From Ferruginibacter sp. (GTDB lineage: Bacteria > Bacteroidota > Bacteroidia > Chitinophagales > Chitinophagaceae), in assembly GCA_028288705.1 (NCBI GenBank), contig JAQBNH010000008.1, forward strand, positions 62,001 through 126,000: a DNA stretch of 64,000 nucleotides, given 5' to 3'. The translations under genes and the position numbers were made by a program. The notes below the pieces were generated by a model, which saw nothing but the letters and a program-made list of their open reading frames with translations, made no database searches and had not been told where the DNA came from. Positions within the stretch are counted from its first letter, which is position 1; every line of letters begins with the position of its first letter. Below, piece after piece: positions 7,942 to 16,928 of this stretch.

Positions 7942-10854
7942 ATGCGAATTTTCCTGATGGGCCTGTGCCTGCTCCTCTCCGTATTTACCGCTCCTGCCCA
8001 GCGTTTGCTGAGTTGGTCCCCGGAGTTCCCCACTGAAACCAATGCTGTAAGTTTTACCATCGACTGTACAAAAGGCAACCAGGGCCTGCTCAACTTCGAA
8101 GGCGGAAATTCTCCGAATGTATACGTGCATGTGGGGGTGATCACGAATTTAAGTACCGGCCCTTCCGACTGGAAATACACAAAGTTTACCTGGGGAACTG
8201 CTGATCCTGCAGCAAAGGCGACGCCGCTGGGCAATAACAAATACCAATACACGATCAGCAATCCGCGTACATTCTTTAATGTACCCGCGGGAGAAACGAT
8301 TAAAAAAATCAGCATTATTTTTCGCAATGCCGCCGGCAACAACAGCACGAAGCAAGTGAACAGCGATAACAGCGATATGTATCTGCCGGTTTATGGCTCT
8401 GCTGAATTTGCTGTCCGGATAAATATGCCGCCATTTGAGCCGCGTTATGTGCCCTGGATTGAACCCATCAATGCTAATATAGGTAATACGATCACCGTCT
8501 CTGGCGTGAGCTCTTCTACAGCTACCCTCACGATGCGTTATAACGTAAATGCTTTTACCGCCACCGTTTCCAACACAACCAGCATCAATACAGCCGTGCT
8601 GATAACTTCTGCATGCCTGCAAACCATTATGCTCGAAGCGAATAATGGGACCAGTATTGTGAAAGATTCTTTTAGCTTTTTTGTGGCTCCAACCGTTACA
8701 ACCCAGCCGCTGCCGGCAGGTTTGCAGGACGGGATCAATTATGCAGCCAATGGCACGGAAGCCACGCTGGTCCTGTATGCGCCGGGTAAAACCTCCGCCA
8801 CGGTTATTGGTGATTTTAATAACTGGACGAACAACTGCAATTACCAGATGACGAAGACGACGGACAATAACCGTTTCTTTATTAAACTTACAGGCTTAAC
8901 GCCGGGAACAATTTACAAATACCAATACCTTGTTGACGGCACGATCAAAATTGCCGATCCCTACAGCGAACTGGTGCTTGATCCGAATAATGATCCGTTT
9001 ATCAATGCAGCCACTTACCCAAATCTGCCGGCTTATCCAACAGGCAGTACCACCGGGATCGTTGGCACGCTTCAAACCAATGCACCGGGCTATACTTGGA
9101 CGACCAGCAATTACGTACGTCCTGATAAAAAGAACCTGCTCATTTATGAATTATTGCTGCGTGATTTCCTTGCTAACGGCAACTGGCAAACGCTGACTGA
9201 TACACTGGACTACATTAAAAAAATGGGCATCAATGCCATCGAAGTCATGCCTTTCAACGAGTTTGAAGGAAACCTGAGCTGGGGCTATAATCCAGATTTT
9301 TATTTCGCACCCGATAAAGCCTATGGCACAAAAAATAACCTGAAGAAATTTATCGACGAAGCACATAAACGCGGCATCGCGGTGATCATGGATGCCGTAT
9401 TCAATCATGCAACGGGATTGAGTCCGCTGGCTCAGTTATATTGGGATGCTGCGAATAACCGGCCTGCTGCAAACAGTCCGTATTTTAACCCCCTGGCGAA
9501 ACATCCGTTCAATGTATTTAATGATTTTAACCATGATTCCGAAGCGACCAAATATCATCTCGCACGATATGTGCGCCATTGGTTAACAGAATATAAACTG
9601 GACGGCTTCCGTTGGGATCTGTCAAAAGGCTTTACACAAAAGCAATGTGCTGATGTGAACTGCTGGAACCAATACGATGCAACCAGAATCGCGACCTGGC
9701 AGCGTTATTATGATTCGGCGCAGGCGATTTCTCCCGGTTCTTATTATATCCTGGAGCATTTAGGCAATGATGATGAAGAGGCAGAATTAGCTCACAGGGG
9801 AATGTTGCTCTGGGGCAAAATGACCGACCAGTACAACCAGAATACGATGGGTTATGTAAACAACTCGGCGATCGACCGTAGTTTTTACAAGAACCGCGCC
9901 GGCTGGGCAGATCCGCTGCTGGTAACCTATGCAGAAAGTCATGACGAAGAACGCATCATGTACAAGAATCTCGCCTTTGGAAACAGCAATGGCGGCTACA
10001 ATGTAAAAAGCCTGGCAACGGCATTGCAGCGCACCGAAGCGATGCAACCTTTCCTGCTATTAATACCAGGCCCAAAAATGATCTGGCAGTTTGGAGAAGT
10101 TGGTTATGATCATTCAATTTTTGAATGCGGGAATGGTACCGTTCCGCAACCTTATGGGTCAGATCAATGCAAAACGGATCCAAAACAGATTTTATGGAAT
10201 TATAAAACGGAACCTGCGCGAAAAAGAATTTATGACGTGATCAGCGCGCTGAATAAATTACGGGCTTTAAAACCAAGTGCATTTCTTGTCAGCAGTATTG
10301 GAGGCAATCTCGGTAATGATTTAAAAAAGTCATTGGTGATCGACCACGCGGATTTGAAGCTCGTAGTTGTCGGTAATTTTGATGTCAGCGCTCAGAATAT
10401 TGTAGTGAATTTCCCATCAACGGGAATATGGTATAATTATATTTCAGGCGGAACAATGAATGCGTCAACCAGCTTGCAAACGATCAGCCTGCAACCCGGT
10501 GAGTACAAAATATTTATCAACGAATTTATTTCCAGCGGCCTGGAAACCGTAGTGCCACCGGTTATCCCAACGATCGCGATTCCCCAGAAAAACGGGCTGG
10601 GTCTTCTGCTCTACCCGAATCCGGTGAACAGCCTGTCCAAACTGGATTACATTATTCCGCAGGATGGAAATGTTACGATCAGTTTATTTAGCAGCACGGG
10701 TCAAAAAATAACGGAACTATTAAATAGCAATAAGCTAAAAGGCAGTTACAGCTTCCCTCTGGGAAGAATTGCCACGAAGATGTCTGCAGGCGTTTACTTT
10801 GTAAATATCCGTCAGCAATCACTCAGTTTCACTGGTACCATCGTAAAAAAATAA
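7942..10854 (+). CDS. secreted multidomain GH13 alpha-glucanase with CBM48 and T9SS tail
   Basis: 970 residues. After a signal peptide (ends PAQ) comes a beta-rich domain (about 20-150) resembling the protein at 16929, then another beta region, then a CBM48/E-set domain (about 263-365, with ATVIGDFNNW). The GH13 barrel shows DAVFNHATG (about 483), GFRWDLSKGF with the nucleophile (about 554), ILEHLG with the acid/base (about 602) and ESHDEE (about 663). The last 85 residues are a type IX secretion type A sorting domain (LLLYPNPVNS...GVYFVNI). It should be exported across the outer membrane and act on extracellular starch or glycogen. Branch-cutting activity is possible but unproven. The regulator gene follows 19 bp downstream. 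Confidence 0.9.
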   Translation: MRIFLMGLCLLLSVFTAPAQRLLSWSPEFPTETNAVSFTIDCTKGNQGLLNFEGGNSPNVYVHVGVITNLSTGPSDWKYTKFTWGTADPAAKATPLGNNKYQYTISNPRTFFNVPAGETIKKISIIFRNAAGNNSTKQVNSDNSDMYLPVYGSAEFAVRINMPPFEPRYVPWIEPINANIGNTITVSGVSSSTATLTMRYNVNAFTATVSNTTSINTAVLITSACLQTIMLEANNGTSIVKDSFSFFVAPTVTTQPLPAGLQDGINYAANGTEATLVLYAPGKTSATVIGDFNNWTNNCNYQMTKTTDNNRFFIKLTGLTPGTIYKYQYLVDGTIKIADPYSELVLDPNNDPFINAATYPNLPAYPTGSTTGIVGTLQTNAPGYTWTTSNYVRPDKKNLLIYELLLRDFLANGNWQTLTDTLDYIKKMGINAIEVMPFNEFEGNLSWGYNPDFYFAPDKAYGTKNNLKKFIDEAHKRGIAVIMDAVFNHATGLSPLAQLYWDAANNRPAANSPYFNPLAKHPFNVFNDFNHDSEATKYHLARYVRHWLTEYKLDGFRWDLSKGFTQKQCADVNCWNQYDATRIATWQRYYDSAQAISPGSYYILEHLGNDDEEAELAHRGMLLWGKMTDQYNQNTMGYVNNSAIDRSFYKNRAGWADPLLVTYAESHDEERIMYKNLAFGNSNGGYNVKSLATALQRTEAMQPFLLLIPGPKMIWQFGEVGYDHSIFECGNGTVPQPYGSDQCKTDPKQILWNYKTEPARKRIYDVISALNKLRALKPSAFLVSSIGGNLGNDLKKSLVIDHADLKLVVVGNFDVSAQNIVVNFPSTGIWYNYISGGTMNASTSLQTISLQPGEYKIFINEFISSGLETVVPPVIPTIAIPQKNGLGLLLYPNPVNSLSKLDYIIPQDGNVTISLFSSTGQKITELLNSNKLKGSYSFPLGRIATKMSAGVYFVNIRQQSLSFTGTIVKK

Positions 10855-10873
10855 TTTATTATCGCTTAGTTAT

Positions 10874-11605
10874 ATGGAGAACGAAGTAAAAAATCCGGGA
10901 TTTAAAACATTGCAAAAAATTCAGTCTGAAGTTAAGAGCAGTAACACTATTGCCCTGTCTGTCGACTGCGTGATTTTCGGTTTCGATGAAAATAAACTCA
11001 AGGTGTTACTGATCCGCAGTGACCTTAAAAAATACCAGGGAAAATGGTCGTTGCTTGGCGACCTGATGCGGTCTGAGGAGGACCTGGATGATGCAGCCTA
11101 CCGCATTCTCAAGCAAAGGACCGGGTTGAATGATGTTTACCTCGAGCAGGTGCATACGTTTGGAAAGATCAACCGCCATCCTGCGGGGCGCGTGATTACC
11201 GTTACATATTGTTCCCTCATCAATATCCGCCACCACAAACTCAACATCCTGGATAACGAATTGCACTGGCACGATATCGATAACCTGGCAGACCTGGCTT
11301 TTGATCACCAGGAGATTTTTGACACCTGTTATACCCGGTTACAAAAGAGGGTTCAGGAGCACCCGCTTGGCTTTAACCTCTTGCCTAAGAAATTTTCACT
11401 GCGCGATCTACAGAACCTGTACGAGGCGATCCTCGGATTTAAAATGGATCGACGCAATTTCAGGAAAAAGTTTTTCACCATGGACTTCCTGATCGACCTG
11501 AAAGAAATTGAACAAAATGTACCGCATCGCCCAGGTAAATTATACGAATTCAATTATTCCAAGTATGAGAAGCGAAAGAAAAAATGGGCCGGGATAGATT
11601 TCTAA
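10874..11605 (+). CDS. Nudix-fold transcriptional regulator (NrtR/AraR-like)
   Basis: 243 residues. The N-terminal part is a Nudix domain and the C-terminal part (about 165-243, FSLRDLQNLYEAILG then DRRNFRKKF) is the winged helix seen in NrtR-family regulators. The Nudix box is degenerate: Gly62 and Glu68 fit, but the REUxEE block reads RILKQR (77-82), so the catalytic glutamates are Ile, Gln and Arg. Hydrolase activity is unlikely and the domain probably senses a ligand. Members of this family in Bacteroides (AraR) control sugar utilisation. It follows the exported amylase gene by 19 bp, likely in one transcript, and is the obvious candidate to bind the four palindromes of the locus. The ligand is unknown. 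Confidence 0.85.
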   Translation: MENEVKNPGFKTLQKIQSEVKSSNTIALSVDCVIFGFDENKLKVLLIRSDLKKYQGKWSLLGDLMRSEEDLDDAAYRILKQRTGLNDVYLEQVHTFGKINRHPAGRVITVTYCSLINIRHHKLNILDNELHWHDIDNLADLAFDHQEIFDTCYTRLQKRVQEHPLGFNLLPKKFSLRDLQNLYEAILGFKMDRRNFRKKFFTMDFLIDLKEIEQNVPHRPGKLYEFNYSKYEKRKKKWAGIDF

Positions 11606-11737
11606 AAATGATGGCTGAACTAAAGGCCGGATGCAGTTAAAACGCACCACAGGCCTGAATTGCACATTTGTTTAGTTTATCCACATTTATGAAAAAAATC
11701 CCTTAACAAAGCCTTACCATATCAAAGAAATTTTTAT

Positions 11738-11758
11738 ATTGTGTAAATTTTACACATT
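11738..11758. promoter_or_regulatory. operator site 3 of the alpha-glucan locus
   Basis: ATTGTGTA-N5-TACACATT, 57 bp upstream of the susC start codon. It contains TAAATTTT (11744-11751), a weak -7 candidate. It is paired with site 4 at a centre-to-centre distance of 23 bp, about two DNA turns. Confidence 0.7.
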
Positions 11759-11760
11759 TA

Positions 11761-11781
11761 ATTGCGTAAAAAATACACATT
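11761..11781. promoter_or_regulatory. operator site 4 of the alpha-glucan locus
   Basis: ATTGCGTA-N5-TACACATT, the second of two tandem palindromes before susC. One half-site differs from site 3 by a single base (GCGTA for GTGTA). Confidence 0.65.
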
Positions 11782-11814
11782 CGATTATTATACATCAATT
11801 AACGCTTGCATTTT

Positions 11815-14800
11815 ATGAGAAAAATCATCCCGCTTTTTTCCAGAACTTTCTATGTGGCATTGTTACTAATGCTCTCTTCCATCACGGCTTTCGCACAAAC
11901 AAAAGTGAGCGGCCGTGTAACAAATTCTAAAGATGGTGCACCACTCGCCGGTATAACGGTGTCGGTTAAAGGCACTAAGTCGGCCGTACAAACTGCACTC
12001 GACGGAACCTATTCCATTTCGGTGCCGGCTGGCGCAACGCTTGTATTCACTTCCGCTACAGCACCGCGCCAGGAAGCCGTTGTGAATGGCCGTTCGAGTA
12101 TCGACATCGTGCTCACCCCTTCTAACCAGCAATTGGAAGAAGTGATCGTGGTGGGTTATGGCACGCAACGTAAAAAAGAGGTAACCGGTGCGATTTCGCG
12201 TGTAAGTAATGCGCAGATCAATGCAACCGCAGCCCCAAGTTTTGAGGCTTCCTTACAAGGACGTGTGGCAGGTGTTCAGGTTTCGCAATCGAGCGGCCTC
12301 GCCGGTTCCGGTTCTTATGTACGTATCCGTGGTATCGCTTCGGTAAGTGCCGGTGGCGATCCATTATATGTTGTTGATGGTATTCCCATCAGCTCTGATC
12401 CTCTGGCACTGGAAGGAAATGCAGCGACCAATGGATATAAATTACGCTCCGGGTTTACGCAAAGCCCGCTGGCTTCGATCAATCCCGAAGATATTGAGTC
12501 GATCGAAGTGTTGAAAGATGCCGGTGCTGCCGGTATTTACGGCTCAAGGGGCGCGAATGGCGTTATCCTGATCACCACCAAACGCGGTAAGTTGGGCAAA
12601 CCTCATTTTAATTTCTCTACAAAATTTGGCTTCACGCGTCCTTCAGTAAAACCAGACCTGCTGAACTCGGCAGAATGGTTACAGTTGCGCCAGGAAGCTT
12701 ACGAAAATGACGGTCATACGGGCCAGGCCATATTGCCAAGCGGTGTTTCCTGGGCTGATGCACAGGCAACGAATACCGATTGGTTTGATCTGCTGACAAG
12801 AACAGGTTTTACGCAAGACTATAATTTGTCTATGACCTATGGTAAGAACAAATTCAAATCTTATCTCGGTGGAACTTACGGCACAGATGAAAGTTATGCG
12901 GTGGGAAATAAATTCACCCGTGCAACTATCCGCGGAAACTTTGATTATGCGTTCTCCACAAAATTCAAAGCAATTTTGACAACTTCATATAATACCGGAT
13001 TAAACTATCGCGTTCCTGCAGGCTGGGCCGGTGGTATCGGTTCTGCCTTGTCTGATGCGCTGCCGATTTACAAAGTATATAAAGCAGATGGCAGTTATGA
13101 TGTATCTCATGCCAATCCACTGGTGCCGATCAGGGAAAATATGTTTCGCTCCAATGATCAGCGTGTGTTAGGCGGGTTAACATTCATTTATTCACCGGTT
13201 AAAAACCTGGATCTTAAAGCATCAGGAAACCTGGATCATTACCTGAACACAACAGATCAGTACAACAATAACAAGATCTATAACAGCACGAGTTTTAACG
13301 CAGCAGAAAGATGGAAAACAGAGGTGAATAATTACAACTTCACCGGTACTGCCACTTACCGTTACGAGAAAAATTCAAACAATATTTTTACGTTCCTGGC
13401 CGGTGGTGAATACCAGCAGGCAAAAACGCAGACGAGGAACTTCTATCGCAGCGATTCTACCGTTAACACTTCTTTCTACAAAAACGAAGGACTGCTGGAT
13501 AAGGCTTACGTAAACTATCCAAAAAACTTCGCCGGCATTTCCCGCAAGGATTCACTGATCGCAGATAAATGGAATTTCATCAGCTATTTCGGGCGTGTGA
13601 ATTATGCGTATAAAAATAAATTATTCCTTCAGGCACTGGCCCGTGTGGATGGTTCTTCTAAATTCGGAACCAACAATAAATACGGTTTCTTCCCTGCAGT
13701 TTCGGCCGGTTATGTGCTGAGCGACGAAAGCTTTATGAAAGCTTCCCTTCCGCAATTAAATTACCTGAAACTCAGGATGAGTTATGGTATTACCGGTAAT
13801 GCTGCGATCAACAGTTTCTCCTATACCGATCGCTGGAATGTGGGTAATGGCGCGTCGGGCGGAGGTTACAATGGCGGAAACGTTATCGCTCAGGACCGTG
13901 TGGGTAATCCTGATTTGAAATGGGAAACGGCGAACAATTTTGATGCGGGCTTTGAATTCGGCCTCTTCAAAAACCGTCTGACCGGTGAGATCGCTTATTA
14001 CAATAAACTCACGAAAGATGTACTGATGACCGTGGGCCTTGAAGAAGGTTTCGGTATCGGTTCAGGAAAAACTTTCTATGGTAATATTGGAAAGATCAAA
14101 AACAATGGTGTGGAATTGTCGTTGAATTACAAACTGATCGACAGGAAAGATATGACCTGGAGCATCTTTGCAAACGGGGCGCATAACTACAATGAAGTAA
14201 CTGATGCAGGTGGCTATGCTCCTGATGCGATCCAGTCTGGCACAAACGAAACCCGTGTGCTGGTAGGATATCCGGTGGGAACATCTTACACGATCATTTA
14301 TAAAGGTGTAGATCCGGCAGATGGTTTGCCGATGTGGTTGGATAAAAATGGTAAGATCACGAAAACATATCCTGATGTAACTGTGGATGGTAACCGTCGT
14401 GCAGCCGGAAAATTAATTCCCGACTGGACCGGTGGTTTCGGAACTAATTTGAAATACAAAGGCTTTGAGTTAAACAGTTTATTTGTTTTTTCAACAGGAC
14501 TTGATATCTGGGATAACTCCGGTAAAAAACAATTCCTTGGTGTAAGCAGTGGGGTGAACTGGAACATGCGCCGTGAATTTTTGGACCGCTGGACAAAACC
14601 CGGCGACCAGACTTTATACCCGCGTGTTGTGTATGACAAACAATACCCGGGCGTGCCGAATGCAGATGGCTTTAGTTCATCGATGTTCCTCTACAAAGCA
14701 GATTACCTGCGCCTGCGCGAGTTAACTCTTGCCTACAATTTTGCTCCGTCTATGTTGCGTAAAATGAAAATGAACAACCTGCGTTTCTTCGTAACAGGTA

Positions 14801-14958
14801 CAAACCTTTTCCTTTTCACGAAATACAAAGGTGGCGATCCGGAAGTAAACAGGGATGCAGACGGTGGCTCTACAGACCGCAATATGAGCCCCAATGTTAC
14901 TTACCTGACCGCGCCACAGGCGAAAACTATCCAGGTCGGTTTAAACCTAAATTTTTAA
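11815..14958 (+). CDS. susC: SusC/RagA-family TonB-dependent oligosaccharide importer
   Basis: 1047 residues from the ATG at 11815; an in-frame TTG at 11806 is less likely. A signal peptide (ends AFAQ) is followed by a carboxypeptidase-D-like regulatory domain (about 30-100), the TonB-box region and plug (EEVIVVGYGTQRKKEVTGAIS, about 115-135) and a 22-strand beta-barrel ending in the aromatic-type C-terminus LNLNF. It imports maltooligosaccharides through the outer membrane with TonB energy and pairs with the SusD gene 29 bp downstream. Two tandem operator palindromes precede it, so it probably heads the third transcription unit. Substrate is inferred from the amylases around it. Confidence 0.95.
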   Translation: MRKIIPLFSRTFYVALLLMLSSITAFAQTKVSGRVTNSKDGAPLAGITVSVKGTKSAVQTALDGTYSISVPAGATLVFTSATAPRQEAVVNGRSSIDIVLTPSNQQLEEVIVVGYGTQRKKEVTGAISRVSNAQINATAAPSFEASLQGRVAGVQVSQSSGLAGSGSYVRIRGIASVSAGGDPLYVVDGIPISSDPLALEGNAATNGYKLRSGFTQSPLASINPEDIESIEVLKDAGAAGIYGSRGANGVILITTKRGKLGKPHFNFSTKFGFTRPSVKPDLLNSAEWLQLRQEAYENDGHTGQAILPSGVSWADAQATNTDWFDLLTRTGFTQDYNLSMTYGKNKFKSYLGGTYGTDESYAVGNKFTRATIRGNFDYAFSTKFKAILTTSYNTGLNYRVPAGWAGGIGSALSDALPIYKVYKADGSYDVSHANPLVPIRENMFRSNDQRVLGGLTFIYSPVKNLDLKASGNLDHYLNTTDQYNNNKIYNSTSFNAAERWKTEVNNYNFTGTATYRYEKNSNNIFTFLAGGEYQQAKTQTRNFYRSDSTVNTSFYKNEGLLDKAYVNYPKNFAGISRKDSLIADKWNFISYFGRVNYAYKNKLFLQALARVDGSSKFGTNNKYGFFPAVSAGYVLSDESFMKASLPQLNYLKLRMSYGITGNAAINSFSYTDRWNVGNGASGGGYNGGNVIAQDRVGNPDLKWETANNFDAGFEFGLFKNRLTGEIAYYNKLTKDVLMTVGLEEGFGIGSGKTFYGNIGKIKNNGVELSLNYKLIDRKDMTWSIFANGAHNYNEVTDAGGYAPDAIQSGTNETRVLVGYPVGTSYTIIYKGVDPADGLPMWLDKNGKITKTYPDVTVDGNRRAAGKLIPDWTGGFGTNLKYKGFELNSLFVFSTGLDIWDNSGKKQFLGVSSGVNWNMRREFLDRWTKPGDQTLYPRVVYDKQYPGVPNADGFSSSMFLYKADYLRLRELTLAYNFAPSMLRKMKMNNLRFFVTGTNLFLFTKYKGGDPEVNRDADGGSTDRNMSPNVTYLTAPQAKTIQVGLNLNF

Positions 14959-14987
14959 CCTGAGACGATCAGACAAATTCTTGTAAA

Positions 14988-16367
14988 ATGAACAAAATAA
15001 AATTTTATTTCCTGATAGCTTTCGCCGCGATTGTGTCGGTAAGCTCTTGTAAAAAAACGATCTCGCTTGATGAGGTTGGCGGGATTCCCGTGGATTCAGT
15101 GATTCGTACCGAAGCCGATTTAAACGGCCTGGTAAAATCGGGTTATTTTGCTTTCGCAGCTGATGATTATTATGGTGGTGCTTTCCAGGTGTACAGCGAA
15201 TTACCAGCTGATCACCTCGACGGTGTGACACTTGGCGGAAATTATCTTTCCGCTTTCAGCAGGTCGGTCAATATTTTCAATGGTGATAACGCCAGCCTGT
15301 ATGGCCAGATCAGCAAACCAATTTATCAGGCAAATCTGGTATTGGATTATATCGGCCTTGCGAGTGCAGCCGGCAAAAATGAACTAATGGGCCAGGCAAA
15401 ATTCATGCGTGCGCTGGCGACGTTCGACCTTGTTCGTTTGTATGCTCAGCCTTACGTTGCAGCTACTGCAGCAACAACACCCGGCGTTCCTTTAAGACTT
15501 AATTCTGAGCGCCAGAAAGTGGTTCGTAAATCTGTAGCGGAAGTATATGCACAGATCATCGCCGATTTGAAATCTGCTGATACCTTGTTATCGCTCAGCA
15601 ATTCAGTATACGCAACAAAATGGAGCGCAAGAGCTGCACTCGCAAAAGTGTATTTCCAGATGAATGACTTTACCAATGCCTACCTGTATTCAAATATGGT
15701 GTTGGCTAATGGCGGTTTTGGATTTGATGCGACGATCACACAGCGCTTCTCTTCAGGCCGTTCTTCAGAAACTGTATTTGGATTGATTCCTGAAACGGCA
15801 AATCCACGCGGCCGTTTCGGAAGATTGAGGGATAATTTCAGCACCCTTGGGGCAGGACTTCCGGCGTTGCGCCTGGACAATGCTTTTTATACAAGGGCAA
15901 CGGCTAATGCGACAGACAAAAGAAATGCAGCCTGGTATACTTCCCGCAACGGAAGTTACTTGTTAAGTAAATTCGATACGGCCTACACATTGCCTGTATT
16001 GTACACAACGGAATTGAAATTGATTCGTGCAGAAGCTGCAGCAGAATCCAATACAAACCTGCCTGTTGCCATTGCTGATATGAACCAGATCATTACGCGT
16101 GCTTATGGTGCTGCCTCCGGACTTATCCTGCCGGCGAATGCGACAGCAGCCCTGATCAAAGACGCCGCACGCCGCGAACGTGAACTGGAACTCGTGGGTG
16201 AAGGCAACTGGTTACAGGAATTGAAAAGAAGGGGTGCGAAAGGCGAAGCCATTACAATCAGGGGTGCCGTGTACAATTGCCCTGGATTGATATTCCCTTT
16301 CCCAAGCAATGAAATCATCTATAGTGCGCCGGGACTGATTCAAAACCCGACAGGCGGCTGTAACTAA
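14988..16367 (+). CDS. susD: SusD/RagB-family starch-binding lipoprotein
   Basis: 459 residues. The lipoprotein signal has its lipobox cysteine at residue 21 (VSSCKK), so it is anchored to the outer membrane. The body follows the helical TPR-type SusD pattern: MGQAKFMRALATFDLVRLYA in the middle and RRERELELVGEGNWLQELKRRG near the C-terminus. It works with SusC as the lid of the import channel and holds the glucan at the cell surface. Gene order SusC-SusD with 29 bp spacing is standard. Confidence 0.95.
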   Translation: MNKIKFYFLIAFAAIVSVSSCKKTISLDEVGGIPVDSVIRTEADLNGLVKSGYFAFAADDYYGGAFQVYSELPADHLDGVTLGGNYLSAFSRSVNIFNGDNASLYGQISKPIYQANLVLDYIGLASAAGKNELMGQAKFMRALATFDLVRLYAQPYVAATAATTPGVPLRLNSERQKVVRKSVAEVYAQIIADLKSADTLLSLSNSVYATKWSARAALAKVYFQMNDFTNAYLYSNMVLANGGFGFDATITQRFSSGRSSETVFGLIPETANPRGRFGRLRDNFSTLGAGLPALRLDNAFYTRATANATDKRNAAWYTSRNGSYLLSKFDTAYTLPVLYTTELKLIRAEAAAESNTNLPVAIADMNQIITRAYGAASGLILPANATAALIKDAARRERELELVGEGNWLQELKRRGAKGEAITIRGAVYNCPGLIFPFPSNEIIYSAPGLIQNPTGGCN

Positions 16368-16392
16368 TTTATAAAATTGAAAATTTGCTTTT

Positions 16393-16920
16393 ATGAAAAA
16401 AACATTTAAATATTTTATTGCGCTGGGGCTTTGCGGAGCGCTCTTATACAGTTGCAAACCGGATAATGATTTTACCGCCGGCCAGCCACAAAACAGGATG
16501 GCACAACTGGCAGGCGCCTGGAAACTACAGAGCGTATCACAGATTGACCTGATCGCGAAAAGTAATAACTTTTCTGACCCTTCGCGCCCGGAAGTTGACT
16601 TGACTACCCAGGACATCACTGCTGTAGCACCTTTCACAGATATGACGATCACGTTCGCAGAAGACGCGACCAACGCGCCAACTACTTTCAGCGTTATTTA
16701 TGGCAATGCGCCGAAGATATTTAAACTATCTGCCGGTACATGGAAAGTAGACAACCTTACTGCTCCGGGCTCCATCAAACTGATTAACGGTGTTGATACA
16801 ACAACAACGCTGATTGGTGCGGTGAATAATTTATCACTGGGTATGATGACACTTCAATTAAAAAAGTACCAGGGCGTTAAAGCGGTAACCCAGTACAATT
16901 ACAATTTTAAAAAGAACTAA
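16393..16920 (+). CDS. small lipoprotein, DUF5004-like (lipocalin-like fold)
   Basis: 175 residues with a lipoprotein signal (LLYSCKPDND, cysteine at about residue 21). The rest, AGAWKLQSVSQIDL followed by beta-strands and a final YNYNFKK, resembles DUF5004/lipocalin-like lipoproteins common in Bacteroidota. It lies 25 bp after susD and 8 bp before the next gene, inside the sus operon, so a surface role in glucan capture is plausible. The DUF assignment is from memory of the family pattern; no function is known. Confidence 0.7.
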   Translation: MKKTFKYFIALGLCGALLYSCKPDNDFTAGQPQNRMAQLAGAWKLQSVSQIDLIAKSNNFSDPSRPEVDLTTQDITAVAPFTDMTITFAEDATNAPTTFSVIYGNAPKIFKLSAGTWKVDNLTAPGSIKLINGVDTTTTLIGAVNNLSLGMMTLQLKKYQGVKAVTQYNYNFKKN

Positions 16921-16928
16921 TAAAACGA

